This document shows, in pieces, positions 1 to 7,151 of a stretch of 48,952 nucleotides of DNA; the stretch's first letter is position 1, and every line of letters begins with the position of its first letter. The notes under the pieces are model-generated. The model saw only the letters and a program-made list of their open reading frames with translations, made no database searches and had not been told where the DNA came from. The translations under genes and the position numbers were made by a program. This DNA is from CAYNYF01 sp964401385 (GTDB lineage: Bacteria; Planctomycetota; Phycisphaerae; SM23-33), in the NCBI GenBank assembly GCA_964401385.1, contig CAYNYF010000029.1, forward strand, positions 1 through 48,952. The letters run 5' to 3'.

Positions 1-132
1 GGGGTTCTCGCCCACTTGTATGGCCACCAGGTGCGGCTTCCGGCCGGCCTTGGCCAGCGCGGCCGCGTCGGCCGCTACGCGCTTCTTGATTTCCTCGGCT
101 ACGGCCTCACCGTCGATAATTTTCGCTGCCAC
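1..132 (-). CDS. folD: Methylene-THF dehydrogenase / methenyl-THF cyclohydrolase, N-terminal part (cut by window edge)
   Basis: Only the first 44 codons lie in the window, and the gene continues beyond base 1. The start is read as GTG at 132, with AAGGAG just upstream. The N-terminus (AAKIIDGEAVAEEIK, then GRKPHLVAIQVGENP) is the typical FolD opening. FolD oxidises or reduces methylene-THF and hydrolyses methenyl-THF in the cytoplasm. In the Wood-Ljungdahl methyl branch it links formyl-THF, made by Fhs, to the methylene-THF reductase. It is the last gene visible in the operon that starts with the hydrogenase small subunit; the gap to metF is 12 bases. The call rests on the N-terminus only. 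Confidence 0.85.
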   Translation of the reverse strand, partial: MAAKIIDGEAVAEEIKKRVAADAAALAKAGRKPHLVAIQVGENP

Positions 133-144
133 GGGCGGATCTCC

Positions 145-1044
145 TTATGCAAGTTCGGCCTGTTTGATGATGTCCGGCACGCAGTGATCCCAGCCGAGGG
201 TCATCAGGTGGGCCCCCTGGCACATGGGCTTCATGTCGCGGATGAGGGCGGCGGCGATCCCGACGGAGACCTTGGCCCGGTCCTCCTTGGCCGCGTCGGT
301 GAGCTTCTGAATGATGTGGTCGGGCACCTGGACGCCGGGGACGGAGCGGTTCATGTACTTGGCCATGCCCGCCGATTTCAGCAGCACGATGCCCACCAGC
401 ACGGGCACCTTCACGTGCTCGATCTGCTTCATGAACTTCTCGAACGCGGCCGGATCGTAGACGGCCTGGGTCTGGACGAACTGCGCCCCGCACTGGACCT
501 TCATTTCCAGCTTGATGGCCTGGGCCTCCGGCGTGGGGCTGCACGGGGTGGTGCAGCAGCCCTTGAAGAACTTGGGGGCGCCGTCGAGCTTGTTGGGCCG
601 GCCCTTCATATCCAGCCCCAGGTCGGTTCCGCTCTCGAGCTTGCTCATGGCGTCCAGCAGCGAGACCGAGTCCAGGTCGTAGACGGGCTTTGCCTGCTGG
701 TGGTCGCCCATGACCACGTGGTCGCCGGTCAGGGCCAGCACGTTCTCGATGCCCAGGGTGGCGGCCGAAAGCAGGTCCGATTGCAGCGCCAGCCGGTTGC
801 GGTCACGGCAGACCAGTTGGAAAACCGGCTCGATGCCGCGGTCGATCAGCAGGTGGCAGGCCGCCATCGAGCCCAGGCGCATCACGGCCGTTTGGATGTC
901 GGTGACGTTGACGGCGGCGACGTTGCCTTTGAGGTATTCGGCGGCCTCGTGGAGCGCCGGGGCGATGTTGATGCCCTTGGGCGGGCCGATCTCTCCGGTG
1001 ACGACGAACTTGCCGGCTTCGAGCTGCTGTTGCAGTTGACTCAT
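145..1044 (-). CDS. metF: Methylenetetrahydrofolate reductase, MetF-type subunit (copy 1)
   Basis: A 299-residue MetF/MTHFR-family TIM-barrel protein that would reduce 5,10-methylene-THF to methyl-THF. The start is ATG at 1044 with GGAGA upstream; an in-frame extension to 1080 has no better site. The N-terminal VTGEIGPPKG carries the family's catalytic-type Glu, followed by VNVTDIQTAVMRLGS and the conserved CRDRNRLALQSDLL. The second MetF of this operon reads TDNQ where this one reads TDIQ. It also has a Cys cluster (GCCTTPC) that the other copy lacks. It follows metV copy 1 by 13 bases. The two MetF proteins look roughly half identical by eye. Whether this copy is the main reductase or a specialised paralogue cannot be told from sequence alone. 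Confidence 0.9.
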   Translation of the reverse strand: MSQLQQQLEAGKFVVTGEIGPPKGINIAPALHEAAEYLKGNVAAVNVTDIQTAVMRLGSMAACHLLIDRGIEPVFQLVCRDRNRLALQSDLLSAATLGIENVLALTGDHVVMGDHQQAKPVYDLDSVSLLDAMSKLESGTDLGLDMKGRPNKLDGAPKFFKGCCTTPCSPTPEAQAIKLEMKVQCGAQFVQTQAVYDPAAFEKFMKQIEHVKVPVLVGIVLLKSAGMAKYMNRSVPGVQVPDHIIQKLTDAAKEDRAKVSVGIAAALIRDMKPMCQGAHLMTLGWDHCVPDIIKQAELA

Positions 1045-1057
1045 GGACTTCTCTCCG

Positions 1058-1771
1058 TTATTCGGCGGCCTCCTGCTCATCGGCCGGCGTCTGCTCGTCC
1101 TCGGCGACCTCCAGCGCGTAGCGCGTGGTGCGGCGGAAGGCGTCGGGTATGGCGAGCTTCCGATAGTCCCGCGGCGCGTTCAGCCGGCGCAGGTCGCGGA
1201 GGCGCCCCAGCTCCTTCAGCCGGTCGTAGATGAGCTTCCAGCCGCAAGGGCGATCCGGGGAGACCTCGCAGGTCCCGTCGTCCCCGGTGCCGCCGCACTG
1301 GCCGTTGAGCAGGCTCTTGGCGCAGAGGGTGACCGGGCAGAGTCCGCCGGTGTAGGCCAGCAGGCACTCGCCGCACTCGGCGCAGCGCTCCTCGCCGGGC
1401 CAGAGGCCCTGGTAGTCGCCCAGGCAGATGGTGTCCAGCGCCGGCACCGCCCGGCGCGGCACCATGTTGCCGACGGCCTGGACGCCCACGCCGCAGGCGC
1501 TGACCAGCACGGCGTCGGCGGCGAGCAGCTTCTCCACGAATCGACCCAGCTTGATGCCCACCAGCGCCTTGTTGCACAGCAGCTCGATCTGGCAACTGCC
1601 GGTGATGCTCTTGCCGGCGGCGGTCAGCTCCGCGGTCATCTGCTCGACCCACTTGGGCCCGCCGGTGTCGCAGCCAACCGGACAGCCCGTGCAGGCGACG
1701 AGGAAGACCTTCTTCGCGTCCGCCAGCGAGTCGGCCACCTCGGCCATGGGTTTGCGTTCGGTCGCGTTCAT
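1058..1771 (-). CDS. metV: MetV-type methylene-THF reductase partner subunit (copy 1)
   Basis: A 237-residue MetV (MTHFR C-terminal-like, cysteine-rich) protein. In acetogens MetV binds MetF and a metal site and helps couple methylene-THF reduction to a redox partner. The N-terminal half has VACTGCPVGCDTGG. The C-terminal half has the family pattern CAECGECLLAYTGGLCPV, then CAKSLLNGQCGG and PCGWKLIYDRL. Its ATG overlaps the stop of the maturation protease gene by one base (TGATG), which suggests translational coupling. MetF copy 1 follows after 13 bases. The N-terminal Cys spacing differs from copy 2 (CGNCAAKC), so the two pairs may use different partners. Confidence 0.88.
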   Translation of the reverse strand: MNATERKPMAEVADSLADAKKVFLVACTGCPVGCDTGGPKWVEQMTAELTAAGKSITGSCQIELLCNKALVGIKLGRFVEKLLAADAVLVSACGVGVQAVGNMVPRRAVPALDTICLGDYQGLWPGEERCAECGECLLAYTGGLCPVTLCAKSLLNGQCGGTGDDGTCEVSPDRPCGWKLIYDRLKELGRLRDLRRLNAPRDYRKLAIPDAFRRTTRYALEVAEDEQTPADEQEAAE

Positions 1772-2280
1772 CAGTTATCACTCCTTCGGGCCGAGCTTAC
1801 CCCATGCGGTTGGCCGGTCCGGCAGCGCCTCTCCAGCAGGGCGACCACGGCCCGTATCAGTTCTTCCATGGCATCCGCCATGCAGTCGCTGAGGTGCTCG
1901 GTCCAGGAAAGCTTCGCCGGCTCCACGCCGAAGACGGTCACGTCGGCGAAGCACCTGCCGGCCAGGGCTTCCATTCGCAGCGCCGGCAGGATGTTGACTT
2001 CGTGCAGCGAGATCGGCGCGCCGGCCTCGGCGGCAAGCTCATCGAGGCTCAATTGATAGACGGTTCCGGGCCTGCCGCCGCCGCGGACCGCGTCGATGAC
2101 GATCAGCGGCTGGGACGGCTCCAGGTCGCAAAGCACCTCGCCGAAGGCCCCTCCGGCGTCGATCAGCTCGGCCCGCCGACCGACTCCGCGTCGGCGCAGC
2201 TCGGCCACCGCCGCCGGCCCGACGCCGTCGTCGCCCATCAGCGTGTTGCCCACGCCCACGATGGCCGGAAGCCTGTTCAT
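1771..2280 (-). CDS. [NiFe]-hydrogenase maturation protease (HyaD/HycI family)
   Basis: A 169-residue protein of the HyaD/HycI endopeptidase family. The opening IVGVGNTLMGDDGVGPAAV carries the GxGNxLxxDDG signature with the nickel-sensing acidic residue; IDA and SLHEVN follow in the expected order. The family removes the C-terminal tail of the hydrogenase large subunit once nickel is inserted. The large subunit, encoded just upstream, ends 15 residues after its last metal-binding motif, so it has a tail to cleave. This argues that the hydrogenase is a catalytic enzyme rather than a tail-less sensor. Spacing is 6 bases to the large subunit gene and a 1-base overlap with metV. Confidence 0.9.
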   Translation of the reverse strand: MNRLPAIVGVGNTLMGDDGVGPAAVAELRRRGVGRRAELIDAGGAFGEVLCDLEPSQPLIVIDAVRGGGRPGTVYQLSLDELAAEAGAPISLHEVNILPALRMEALAGRCFADVTVFGVEPAKLSWTEHLSDCMADAMEELIRAVVALLERRCRTGQPHGVSSARRSDN

Positions 2281-2286
2281 TGGCGC

Positions 2287-3879
2287 TTACACGATCCGAT
2301 ATCGCCCGAGAATCTCACCGCGAGCCGTCAGCACGTGCACGGCGCAGGCCAGGCACGGGTCGAACGAGCGGACGATCCGGACCAACTCGAAGGGGTTGTC
2401 CTTGTCCTTAACGGGCGTGCCGATCAGGGCCTGTTCGATCGGCCCGGGGACGCCGGCGGCGTCGCGGGGCGAGGCGTTCCAGGTGGTCGGCACGACCAGT
2501 TGGTAGCGGTCGATCTTTCCTTCCTTGATCTGCATCCAGTGGCCCAGGGCCCCGCGCGGGGCGCCGGTCATGCCGGCGCCGGCGCCGCTTTCGGGGATGG
2601 TCAGTTCCGCCGACGACGACTCGCCGGGCTTGAGCTGCTCCAGCCATCCGGCCATTGCGTTGCACACCCAGCGGGCCTCCAGCGCCCGTGCCAGGTGCCG
2701 CCCGAGGACGCTGGAGAGCTTCTCGGGCGACAGCTTCGCCGCCGACAGGGCGGCGTCGACGTCGCCCTTGATCGTCTTGTCTCCGGCGGCGTAGCCGACG
2801 ATGGCCCTGGCCAGCGGGCCGACCTCGGCCGCGGCGCCGTCGTACCGCGGCGCCTTGATCCACGAGTAGGCCCCCTGCTTTTCCGGGTCGGGCAGGGTGA
2901 GCCCCTCGGCCGGGGCGGCGGCGCAGGAGTCGTCGTAACGGGAGTGCTTGACGTGCTCGGCGATCTTGCCGGCGTCGACGGGGCGGACCTTGCCGCCGGC
3001 GTCGACCACGCCGCTGCCCAGCAGCCGCTTGCGCTTCAGCGGCCCGGCCGGGCCGCCGTCCAGATCGAACGCCCCGTACGAGAGGTACTGCCGGCAGCCG
3101 GGGCCGACGTCGAAGTAGTCTCCGTAGCGAGCTGCCACCAGCATCACTGCGGGCAGGTAAACGTCCTCTACGAATGCCTTTACCTCGGCCAGCTTGCCCG
3201 CAAAGGTGCTGATCTTGTCGGCGGTGACCTCGCAAGTGACCCCCCCGGGGACGATGCCGATGTTGTGCGGCATTTTCCCCCCGAAGACGCACAGCATCTC
3301 GTGGCAGGTCCGGCGGACGTGCAGGGCCTTCAGGTAGCTCCGCAGGAGGGCGAGGTTCTCTTCCTTGCTACAGCGGTAGTCGCCCTCGTAGCGCGGGAAG
3401 AACGGCGCCAGCTCCTTGCGGTCGATGAAGGCTCGAACGGCTTTGAGTTCGCTCTCGTGGCCGTTGTAGTCGGCCACGGCCGTCACGTCCACGTAGTCCA
3501 GCGCCGCCAGGGTGAAGAAGTGCAGGATGTGGGACTGAAGGAAGTTGCTTCCCAGGATCAGGTTCCTCACCAGGCGGCCGTTCTCGGGGATTCCCGCGGC
3601 CACGCCCAGCGCTTCGTCCAGACAGAAGGCGGAGGCCGAGGCGTGCGCCGTGGGGCAGACGCCGCAGACCCGCTGGGTCAGGCGCACCGCGTCCAGCGGG
3701 TGCCGCCCCGGGAGGATCCGCTCGAAGCCGCGGAACAGCGTGCCGCAGCAGCGGGCGTCCTTCACCTGGCCGCCGTCGACGACGACCTCCACTCTCATGT
3801 GGCCTTCGATCCGCGTGATCGGGTCGATCACGATTACGTCGCCGTTTTCGCCGTCGGCGTGGGGATGCGAATCATTCAT
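2287..3879 (-). CDS. [NiFe]-hydrogenase large (catalytic) subunit
   Basis: A 530-residue catalytic subunit that oxidises or produces H2. The L1 motif RVCGVCPTAH gives Cys72 and Cys75; the L2 motif DPCLACAVH gives Cys509 and Cys512. Together they supply the four Ni-Fe ligands. Fifteen residues follow the final His, matching the tail cut by the protease encoded next. The start is ATG at 3879 with GGAG upstream; a GTG at 3906 is the alternative. Sequence style is closest to group 1 uptake enzymes, but I could not fix the subgroup. The matching small subunit is not adjacent: metV and metF (copy 2) lie between them, which suggests the reductase and hydrogenase are made together and perhaps form one complex. 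Confidence 0.93.
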   Translation of the reverse strand: MNDSHPHADGENGDVIVIDPITRIEGHMRVEVVVDGGQVKDARCCGTLFRGFERILPGRHPLDAVRLTQRVCGVCPTAHASASAFCLDEALGVAAGIPENGRLVRNLILGSNFLQSHILHFFTLAALDYVDVTAVADYNGHESELKAVRAFIDRKELAPFFPRYEGDYRCSKEENLALLRSYLKALHVRRTCHEMLCVFGGKMPHNIGIVPGGVTCEVTADKISTFAGKLAEVKAFVEDVYLPAVMLVAARYGDYFDVGPGCRQYLSYGAFDLDGGPAGPLKRKRLLGSGVVDAGGKVRPVDAGKIAEHVKHSRYDDSCAAAPAEGLTLPDPEKQGAYSWIKAPRYDGAAAEVGPLARAIVGYAAGDKTIKGDVDAALSAAKLSPEKLSSVLGRHLARALEARWVCNAMAGWLEQLKPGESSSAELTIPESGAGAGMTGAPRGALGHWMQIKEGKIDRYQLVVPTTWNASPRDAAGVPGPIEQALIGTPVKDKDNPFELVRIVRSFDPCLACAVHVLTARGEILGRYRIV

Positions 3880-3952
3880 AGTGGCTGTCTCCAGAACCGG
3901 GTGCACGAGATGGGCCCGCGCCCACCTCTGACTGCACCTTCCGGCCGGGGCC

Positions 3953-4831
3953 TCAAGCCTTCAGCTCGCCGGCCGCGATGATCTGCGGCACGATGTCGTC
4001 CCATCCCAGTGGCATGAGGTGGATGCCCTGGCAGGTGTCCTTGATCTGCCGGATCAACTTGCCCGACATCTCTGCCGAGACCGCCTTGCGGTCGGCCTTG
4101 GGAGTTTCTGACATTCGCTGGATCATTTCATCGGGGACGCGCACCCCGGCGACGTTCTCGTTCATGTACCGGGCCATCCCGGCCGACTTCAACGGCACGA
4201 TGCCGGCCATGATCGGTACACCAAAGCCAGTGGCCTTGGTCATGAATTCGGCAAAGACGTCCGCCTCGTAGACGGCCTGGGTCTGGAAGAAGCACGCCCC
4301 CGCCTCGATTTTCTTCTCCATCTTGATGTACTGGGTTTCCAGCTCATCGCTACCGGGGTTCACGACGGCGCCCAGGCAGAGCTTGGGCGCGGCCTCCAGT
4401 TTGTGGCCGGCGAGGTCCACGCCGTTAGTCAGCCCCTTGGCGGTGACCAGAAGCTGGACCGAGTCGAGGTCGAAGACCTTTTTGGCCTCCGGATGGTCGC
4501 CCAGGACCATGTGGTCGCCGGTGATGATGAGGACGTTCTCGATGCCCAGGGCGGCGGCGGAGAGCAGGTCCGATTGGAGGGCCAGGCGATTCCGATCGCG
4601 GCAGGTGAGCTGGAAGACGGGGGTGATGTCGGCCTCCAGCAGCAGCCGCGACACCGCCAGCGAGCCCAGTCGCATCACCGCGCTCTGGTTGTCGGTGACG
4701 TTGACCGCGTCCACGTACGGGGCCATCAACCGGGCGCCGGCAAGGACCTCCGTCGCGTCCGCTCCCTTGGGCGGGCCGACCTCGCCGGTGACCGCGAAGC
4801 CCTTCTGCTCGAACACCGAGGTGAGCGTCAT
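3953..4831 (-). CDS. metF: Methylenetetrahydrofolate reductase, MetF-type subunit (copy 2, inside the hydrogenase operon)
   Basis: A 292-residue MetF-family reductase. It has VTGEVGPPKG near the N-terminus, VNVTDNQSAVMRLGS, and CRDRNRLALQSDLLSAAALG. It shares the C-terminal pattern of copy 1 (CQGIHLMPLGW) and keeps the TDNQ sequence that is altered there. The start overlaps the metV stop by four bases (ATGA), a usual sign of coupled translation. It is followed after 73 bases by the hydrogenase large subunit. It should produce methyl-THF for AcsE. Being sandwiched between the hydrogenase subunit genes, it is the best candidate for direct use of H2-derived electrons. Its cofactor (FMN or FAD) cannot be read from the sequence. 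Confidence 0.9.
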   Translation of the reverse strand: MTLTSVFEQKGFAVTGEVGPPKGADATEVLAGARLMAPYVDAVNVTDNQSAVMRLGSLAVSRLLLEADITPVFQLTCRDRNRLALQSDLLSAAALGIENVLIITGDHMVLGDHPEAKKVFDLDSVQLLVTAKGLTNGVDLAGHKLEAAPKLCLGAVVNPGSDELETQYIKMEKKIEAGACFFQTQAVYEADVFAEFMTKATGFGVPIMAGIVPLKSAGMARYMNENVAGVRVPDEMIQRMSETPKADRKAVSAEMSGKLIRQIKDTCQGIHLMPLGWDDIVPQIIAAGELKA

Positions 4832-5583
4832 GATTGGTCTCCTTCGGCTGACACGGCGGGGGCGGGCTCGGTGCCCGACCAGGCTGTCTGGGAGCCGCTG
4901 GCGAAAGCGAACTCAGCTTGCTTCCCCCTCATGGTGAGGCTGCGCGGCCCGCCCGACTTCAGGTAATTCTTCGGGGGCTGGTATTGCCGCAGCCGGTCCA
5001 ACTGGCCCAGGGCCTTCAGCCGCTCGTAGATGAGGTGCCATCCGCAGTCCCGGTCCTTGGAGATCTCGCACTTGCCCTCGCTGGCGCCGCCGCAGGGCCC
5101 GTTGAGCAGCCCCTTGGCGCACAGGGTCAGCGGGCACAGGCCGCCGGTCTGTTCGGCGATACAGTCCCCGCAGAGGGAGCAGTACTCGGTGATGAACTCG
5201 TCGGTGACGGTCTCACCGCCGAAGATGGTGTCGCAGCCGGGATGGGTCGCCGCCCCCTCCGTGGCGTCGATGACCGTATGAATGCCCTGCCCGCAGGCGA
5301 GCACCAGGAAGGAATCGGCCGCGGCCGTGGCGTCCTTGTGATCGACGTTCAGCAGTTGCTGAGCGAGGGACAGCTTGCAGAGGCTGCCGCCGTCGGGGGG
5401 CACGGCCCAGCCGGTGACCTTCACGCCCCTGGCCTCCAGCCGCTGCTGCATCGCCTGCGCTTCGGCCTCGCCGCCCGACCTGCACTTGGCGGCGCAGTTT
5501 CCGCAGCCGACGACGAACACCTTCTCCCCCTCGCCGAACTGGGCTAGGATCTTCTCCAAGGGCTTCTGGATCGTTGCATGCAT
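4828..5583 (-). CDS. metV: MetV-type methylene-THF reductase partner subunit (copy 2)
   Basis: A 251-residue MetV-family protein. The start is ATG at 5583 with GAGGAG upstream; the open frame runs further but has no other good site. Cysteine motifs are VGCGNCAAKC near residue 31, then CSLCGDCIAEQTGGLCPL, CAKGLLNGPCGG and DCGWHLIYERL. The last part (about 40 residues) is a hydrophilic tail not shared with copy 1. It lies 92 bases downstream of the hydrogenase small subunit and overlaps metF copy 2 by four bases. In characterised acetogens MetV bridges MetF to an electron carrier such as HdrA or MvhD. Here the only redox partner encoded nearby is the hydrogenase, so it may bridge to that. The bridging role is inference. 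Confidence 0.88.
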   Translation of the reverse strand: MHATIQKPLEKILAQFGEGEKVFVVGCGNCAAKCRSGGEAEAQAMQQRLEARGVKVTGWAVPPDGGSLCKLSLAQQLLNVDHKDATAAADSFLVLACGQGIHTVIDATEGAATHPGCDTIFGGETVTDEFITEYCSLCGDCIAEQTGGLCPLTLCAKGLLNGPCGGASEGKCEISKDRDCGWHLIYERLKALGQLDRLRQYQPPKNYLKSGGPRSLTMRGKQAEFAFASGSQTAWSGTEPAPAVSAEGDQS

Positions 5584-5675
5584 AGGGTTCTCCTCATAAC
5601 CATCGCCGGCCCCGGGGCCGGCTCGCGGGTGCGCAGCGGGTCCGCGGCCTAGGCCGCTCGTGCCGCGCAGAATTC

Positions 5676-6560
5676 CTATTCGGCGACCTTCTCCTCGAGG
5701 CGGAAGCGGCCCAGCGCCTGTTCGTCGATCTTCCGGTACAGGGGGCTGAGTCGGTCGGGGAAGCCCGGCTCGACGCAGCCGTGGCAGGGGCTGCCGGCCC
5801 CGACGCACCAGTTGGTGCCGGTGTTCCACATTCGCGTGGGGCAGTCGGCGTAGGTGACGGGCCCTTTGCAGCCCAGCTCGTACAGGCAGCCGGGCTCGCC
5901 GAAGCTCTTGGCGAACTTGCCGGCGTCGAAGTCCGCCCGGCGGGGGCAGGTTTCGTGGACGAGCTTTCCGTAGAACAGTTTGGGCCGGCCGATCTCATCA
6001 ACCTCGACGGCGCCCAGGCCGTAGCGCATCACCGCCGCCAGCGTGCCCACCAGCCAGTCCGGGTGCGGGGGGCAGCCCGGGATGTTGACGACCGGCGTGT
6101 CGATCTGCTCCCGGGCCAGCAGCTCGGAGATGCTGACCGCCCCGGTGGGGTTCGGGTCGCCGGCGGGGATGCCCCCGAAGGATGCGCACGTCCCCAGGCC
6201 CACGACGACCATGGCCGATCGGGCCAGCTCGGCGGCCTTTTCGGAGATGACGATCTCGCGCCCGTCCTTCTCGCCCATCGTGCCGAAGATCGGACTGGCC
6301 AGTGGGATGGAGCCTTCCATCACCATGATGTATTTGCCGCCCTTGGCGGCGGCCGTGTCTGCCAGGACGTCGATCACCTGGCTGCCCTGCCCGGCCATGA
6401 CCGTCGTGAGGAACCGCAGGTTCACGTGCGCGCCCGGACTCAGCTCGTCCAGCAGCACCGAGGCAATGCTCGGCGAGAACGAGTTCAGCAACGAGACCGA
6501 ACAGCCGCTGCAGGCGGCGCCCTGTAGCCAAACCACCGGTATCTCAACGATTTCAGGCAT
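5676..6560 (-). CDS. [NiFe]-hydrogenase small (Fe-S) subunit, soluble
   Basis: A 294-residue small subunit carrying the electron-relay Fe-S clusters. The proximal cluster region starts with QGAACSGCSVS (Cys17, Cys20), followed by GTCASFGG and IPGCPPHPDW. The medial and distal region has CLYELGCKGP, ADCPTRMWN, WCVGAGSPCHGC. The start is ATG at 6560 with AAGGAG eight bases upstream. It has no twin-arginine signal and no C-terminal membrane anchor, so the enzyme should be cytoplasmic; that is unusual for a group 1-like cluster arrangement. It is the first gene of the operon and lies about 70 bases downstream of a predicted sigma54 promoter. The large subunit gene is two genes downstream. Confidence 0.92.
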   Translation of the reverse strand: MPEIVEIPVVWLQGAACSGCSVSLLNSFSPSIASVLLDELSPGAHVNLRFLTTVMAGQGSQVIDVLADTAAAKGGKYIMVMEGSIPLASPIFGTMGEKDGREIVISEKAAELARSAMVVVGLGTCASFGGIPAGDPNPTGAVSISELLAREQIDTPVVNIPGCPPHPDWLVGTLAAVMRYGLGAVEVDEIGRPKLFYGKLVHETCPRRADFDAGKFAKSFGEPGCLYELGCKGPVTYADCPTRMWNTGTNWCVGAGSPCHGCVEPGFPDRLSPLYRKIDEQALGRFRLEEKVAE

Positions 6561-6641
6561 TTCCTGCTCCTTGCCGCCGGGGGGAACTACCGGGCTTCCC
6601 GTCGACGCACGTCCTGGTTCGACCTGTGCCCCCTTTGGGAC

Positions 6642-6657
6642 AGCAACCCACGTTCCA
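6642..6657 (-). promoter_or_regulatory. Sigma54 (-24/-12) promoter of the hydrogenase-metVF operon
   Basis: The minus strand reads TGGAACGTGGGTTGCT. Against the consensus TGGCACGNNNNTTGCW only one position differs (C to A). The spacing between the GG and GC elements is exact. Transcription would begin near 6631, about 70 bases before the hydrogenase small subunit start. An NtrC-type activator gene lies within 2 kb. Confidence 0.75.
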
Positions 6658-6806
6658 AAATGACAAGGCCGTTGGCGGGTCCCGCACGGCCGCGGGGGCA
6701 GATCGGATCCCTCCAGACCGCAACGCCCGGCTTGTCCGCTCGCCGGACACGCGGGCGGCGGCCTCGGTCTCCCGCGCCAAATTGCGGCGCGCGCCCGCCG
6801 GAAGCT

Positions 6807-6824
6807 CTGCCGATTTCCAGGCGG
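6807..6824. promoter_or_regulatory. Candidate activator-binding dyad (CTGCC-N8-GGCGG)
   Basis: CTGCC and GGCGG are separated by exactly eight bases. The centre lies about 185 bases upstream of the predicted sigma54 start for the hydrogenase operon, a usual distance for NtrC-type upstream sites. The same half-sites and spacing recur at 6943 and 12518. In GC-rich DNA chance matches are easy, so this is tentative. Confidence 0.35.
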
Positions 6825-6942
6825 GCCGGAATATCGGCACATCCGATCCCTTTACCACAGCCAGGCCCAGCGCAACAAGTCTTTCTTATCACAGAGCTAA
6901 TGAAATCTGCCCGCAGGCGAGCGGGAAAACACGCCGATTCTG

Positions 6943-6960
6943 CTGCCCAAATATGGGCAA
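6943..6960. promoter_or_regulatory. Candidate activator-binding dyad (CTGCC-N8-GGCAA)
   Basis: It contains the perfect inverted repeat TGCCCA-AATA-TGGGCA (6944-6959). Half-site identity and eight-base spacing match the other two dyads. It sits about 45 bases upstream of the kinase gene's TATAAT box, so it could also serve autoregulation of the kinase-regulator pair. Confidence 0.4.
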
Positions 6961-7001
6961 ATAGGGGACAATTCAGTGGATTTGTGACCGGGGGCGGCAC
7001 A

Positions 7002-7007
7002 TATAAT
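7002..7007 (+). promoter_or_regulatory. Possible sigma70 -10 box for the kinase-regulator operon
   Basis: A perfect TATAAT occurs 144 bases before the kinase start. There is no good -35 at 16-18 bases; TTGTGA lies at 14 bases. An activated or extended promoter is possible. Confidence 0.35.
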
Positions 7008-7151
7008 GGGGCCAGGAACGAGGCTCTGACGGGTCGGATCAAACCCTATTGTGCCGGTGATGCCTGGCCGGACTCTCCTCGAGAGGATTGTCGGAGCTTC
7101 CGGCCGAAGCGAGGGGACGCATCGGTTGCCAGTCACCGTGAAGGAGCGGCT

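Larger units (their letters stand above)
6561..7151. other. Divergent regulatory intergenic region (hydrogenase-MTHFR operon / histidine kinase)
   Basis: This 591-base stretch separates the minus-strand hydrogenase operon from the plus-strand kinase gene. I see no convincing gene: the reading frames crossing it lack a ribosome site and have no recognisable product. It holds a sigma54-type promoter for the hydrogenase side, a TATAAT box for the kinase side, and two CTGCC-N8-GGC dyads between them. All are listed separately. Confidence 0.7.

Noticed and set aside
2287..6560. The hydrogenase as an H2-sensing (HupUV/HoxBC-type) regulatory enzyme for the nearby two-component system
   Set aside because: Sensor hydrogenases lack the cleavable C-terminal tail and need no protease. 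Here the large subunit has a 15-residue tail and a maturation protease gene follows, so a catalytic role is more likely.
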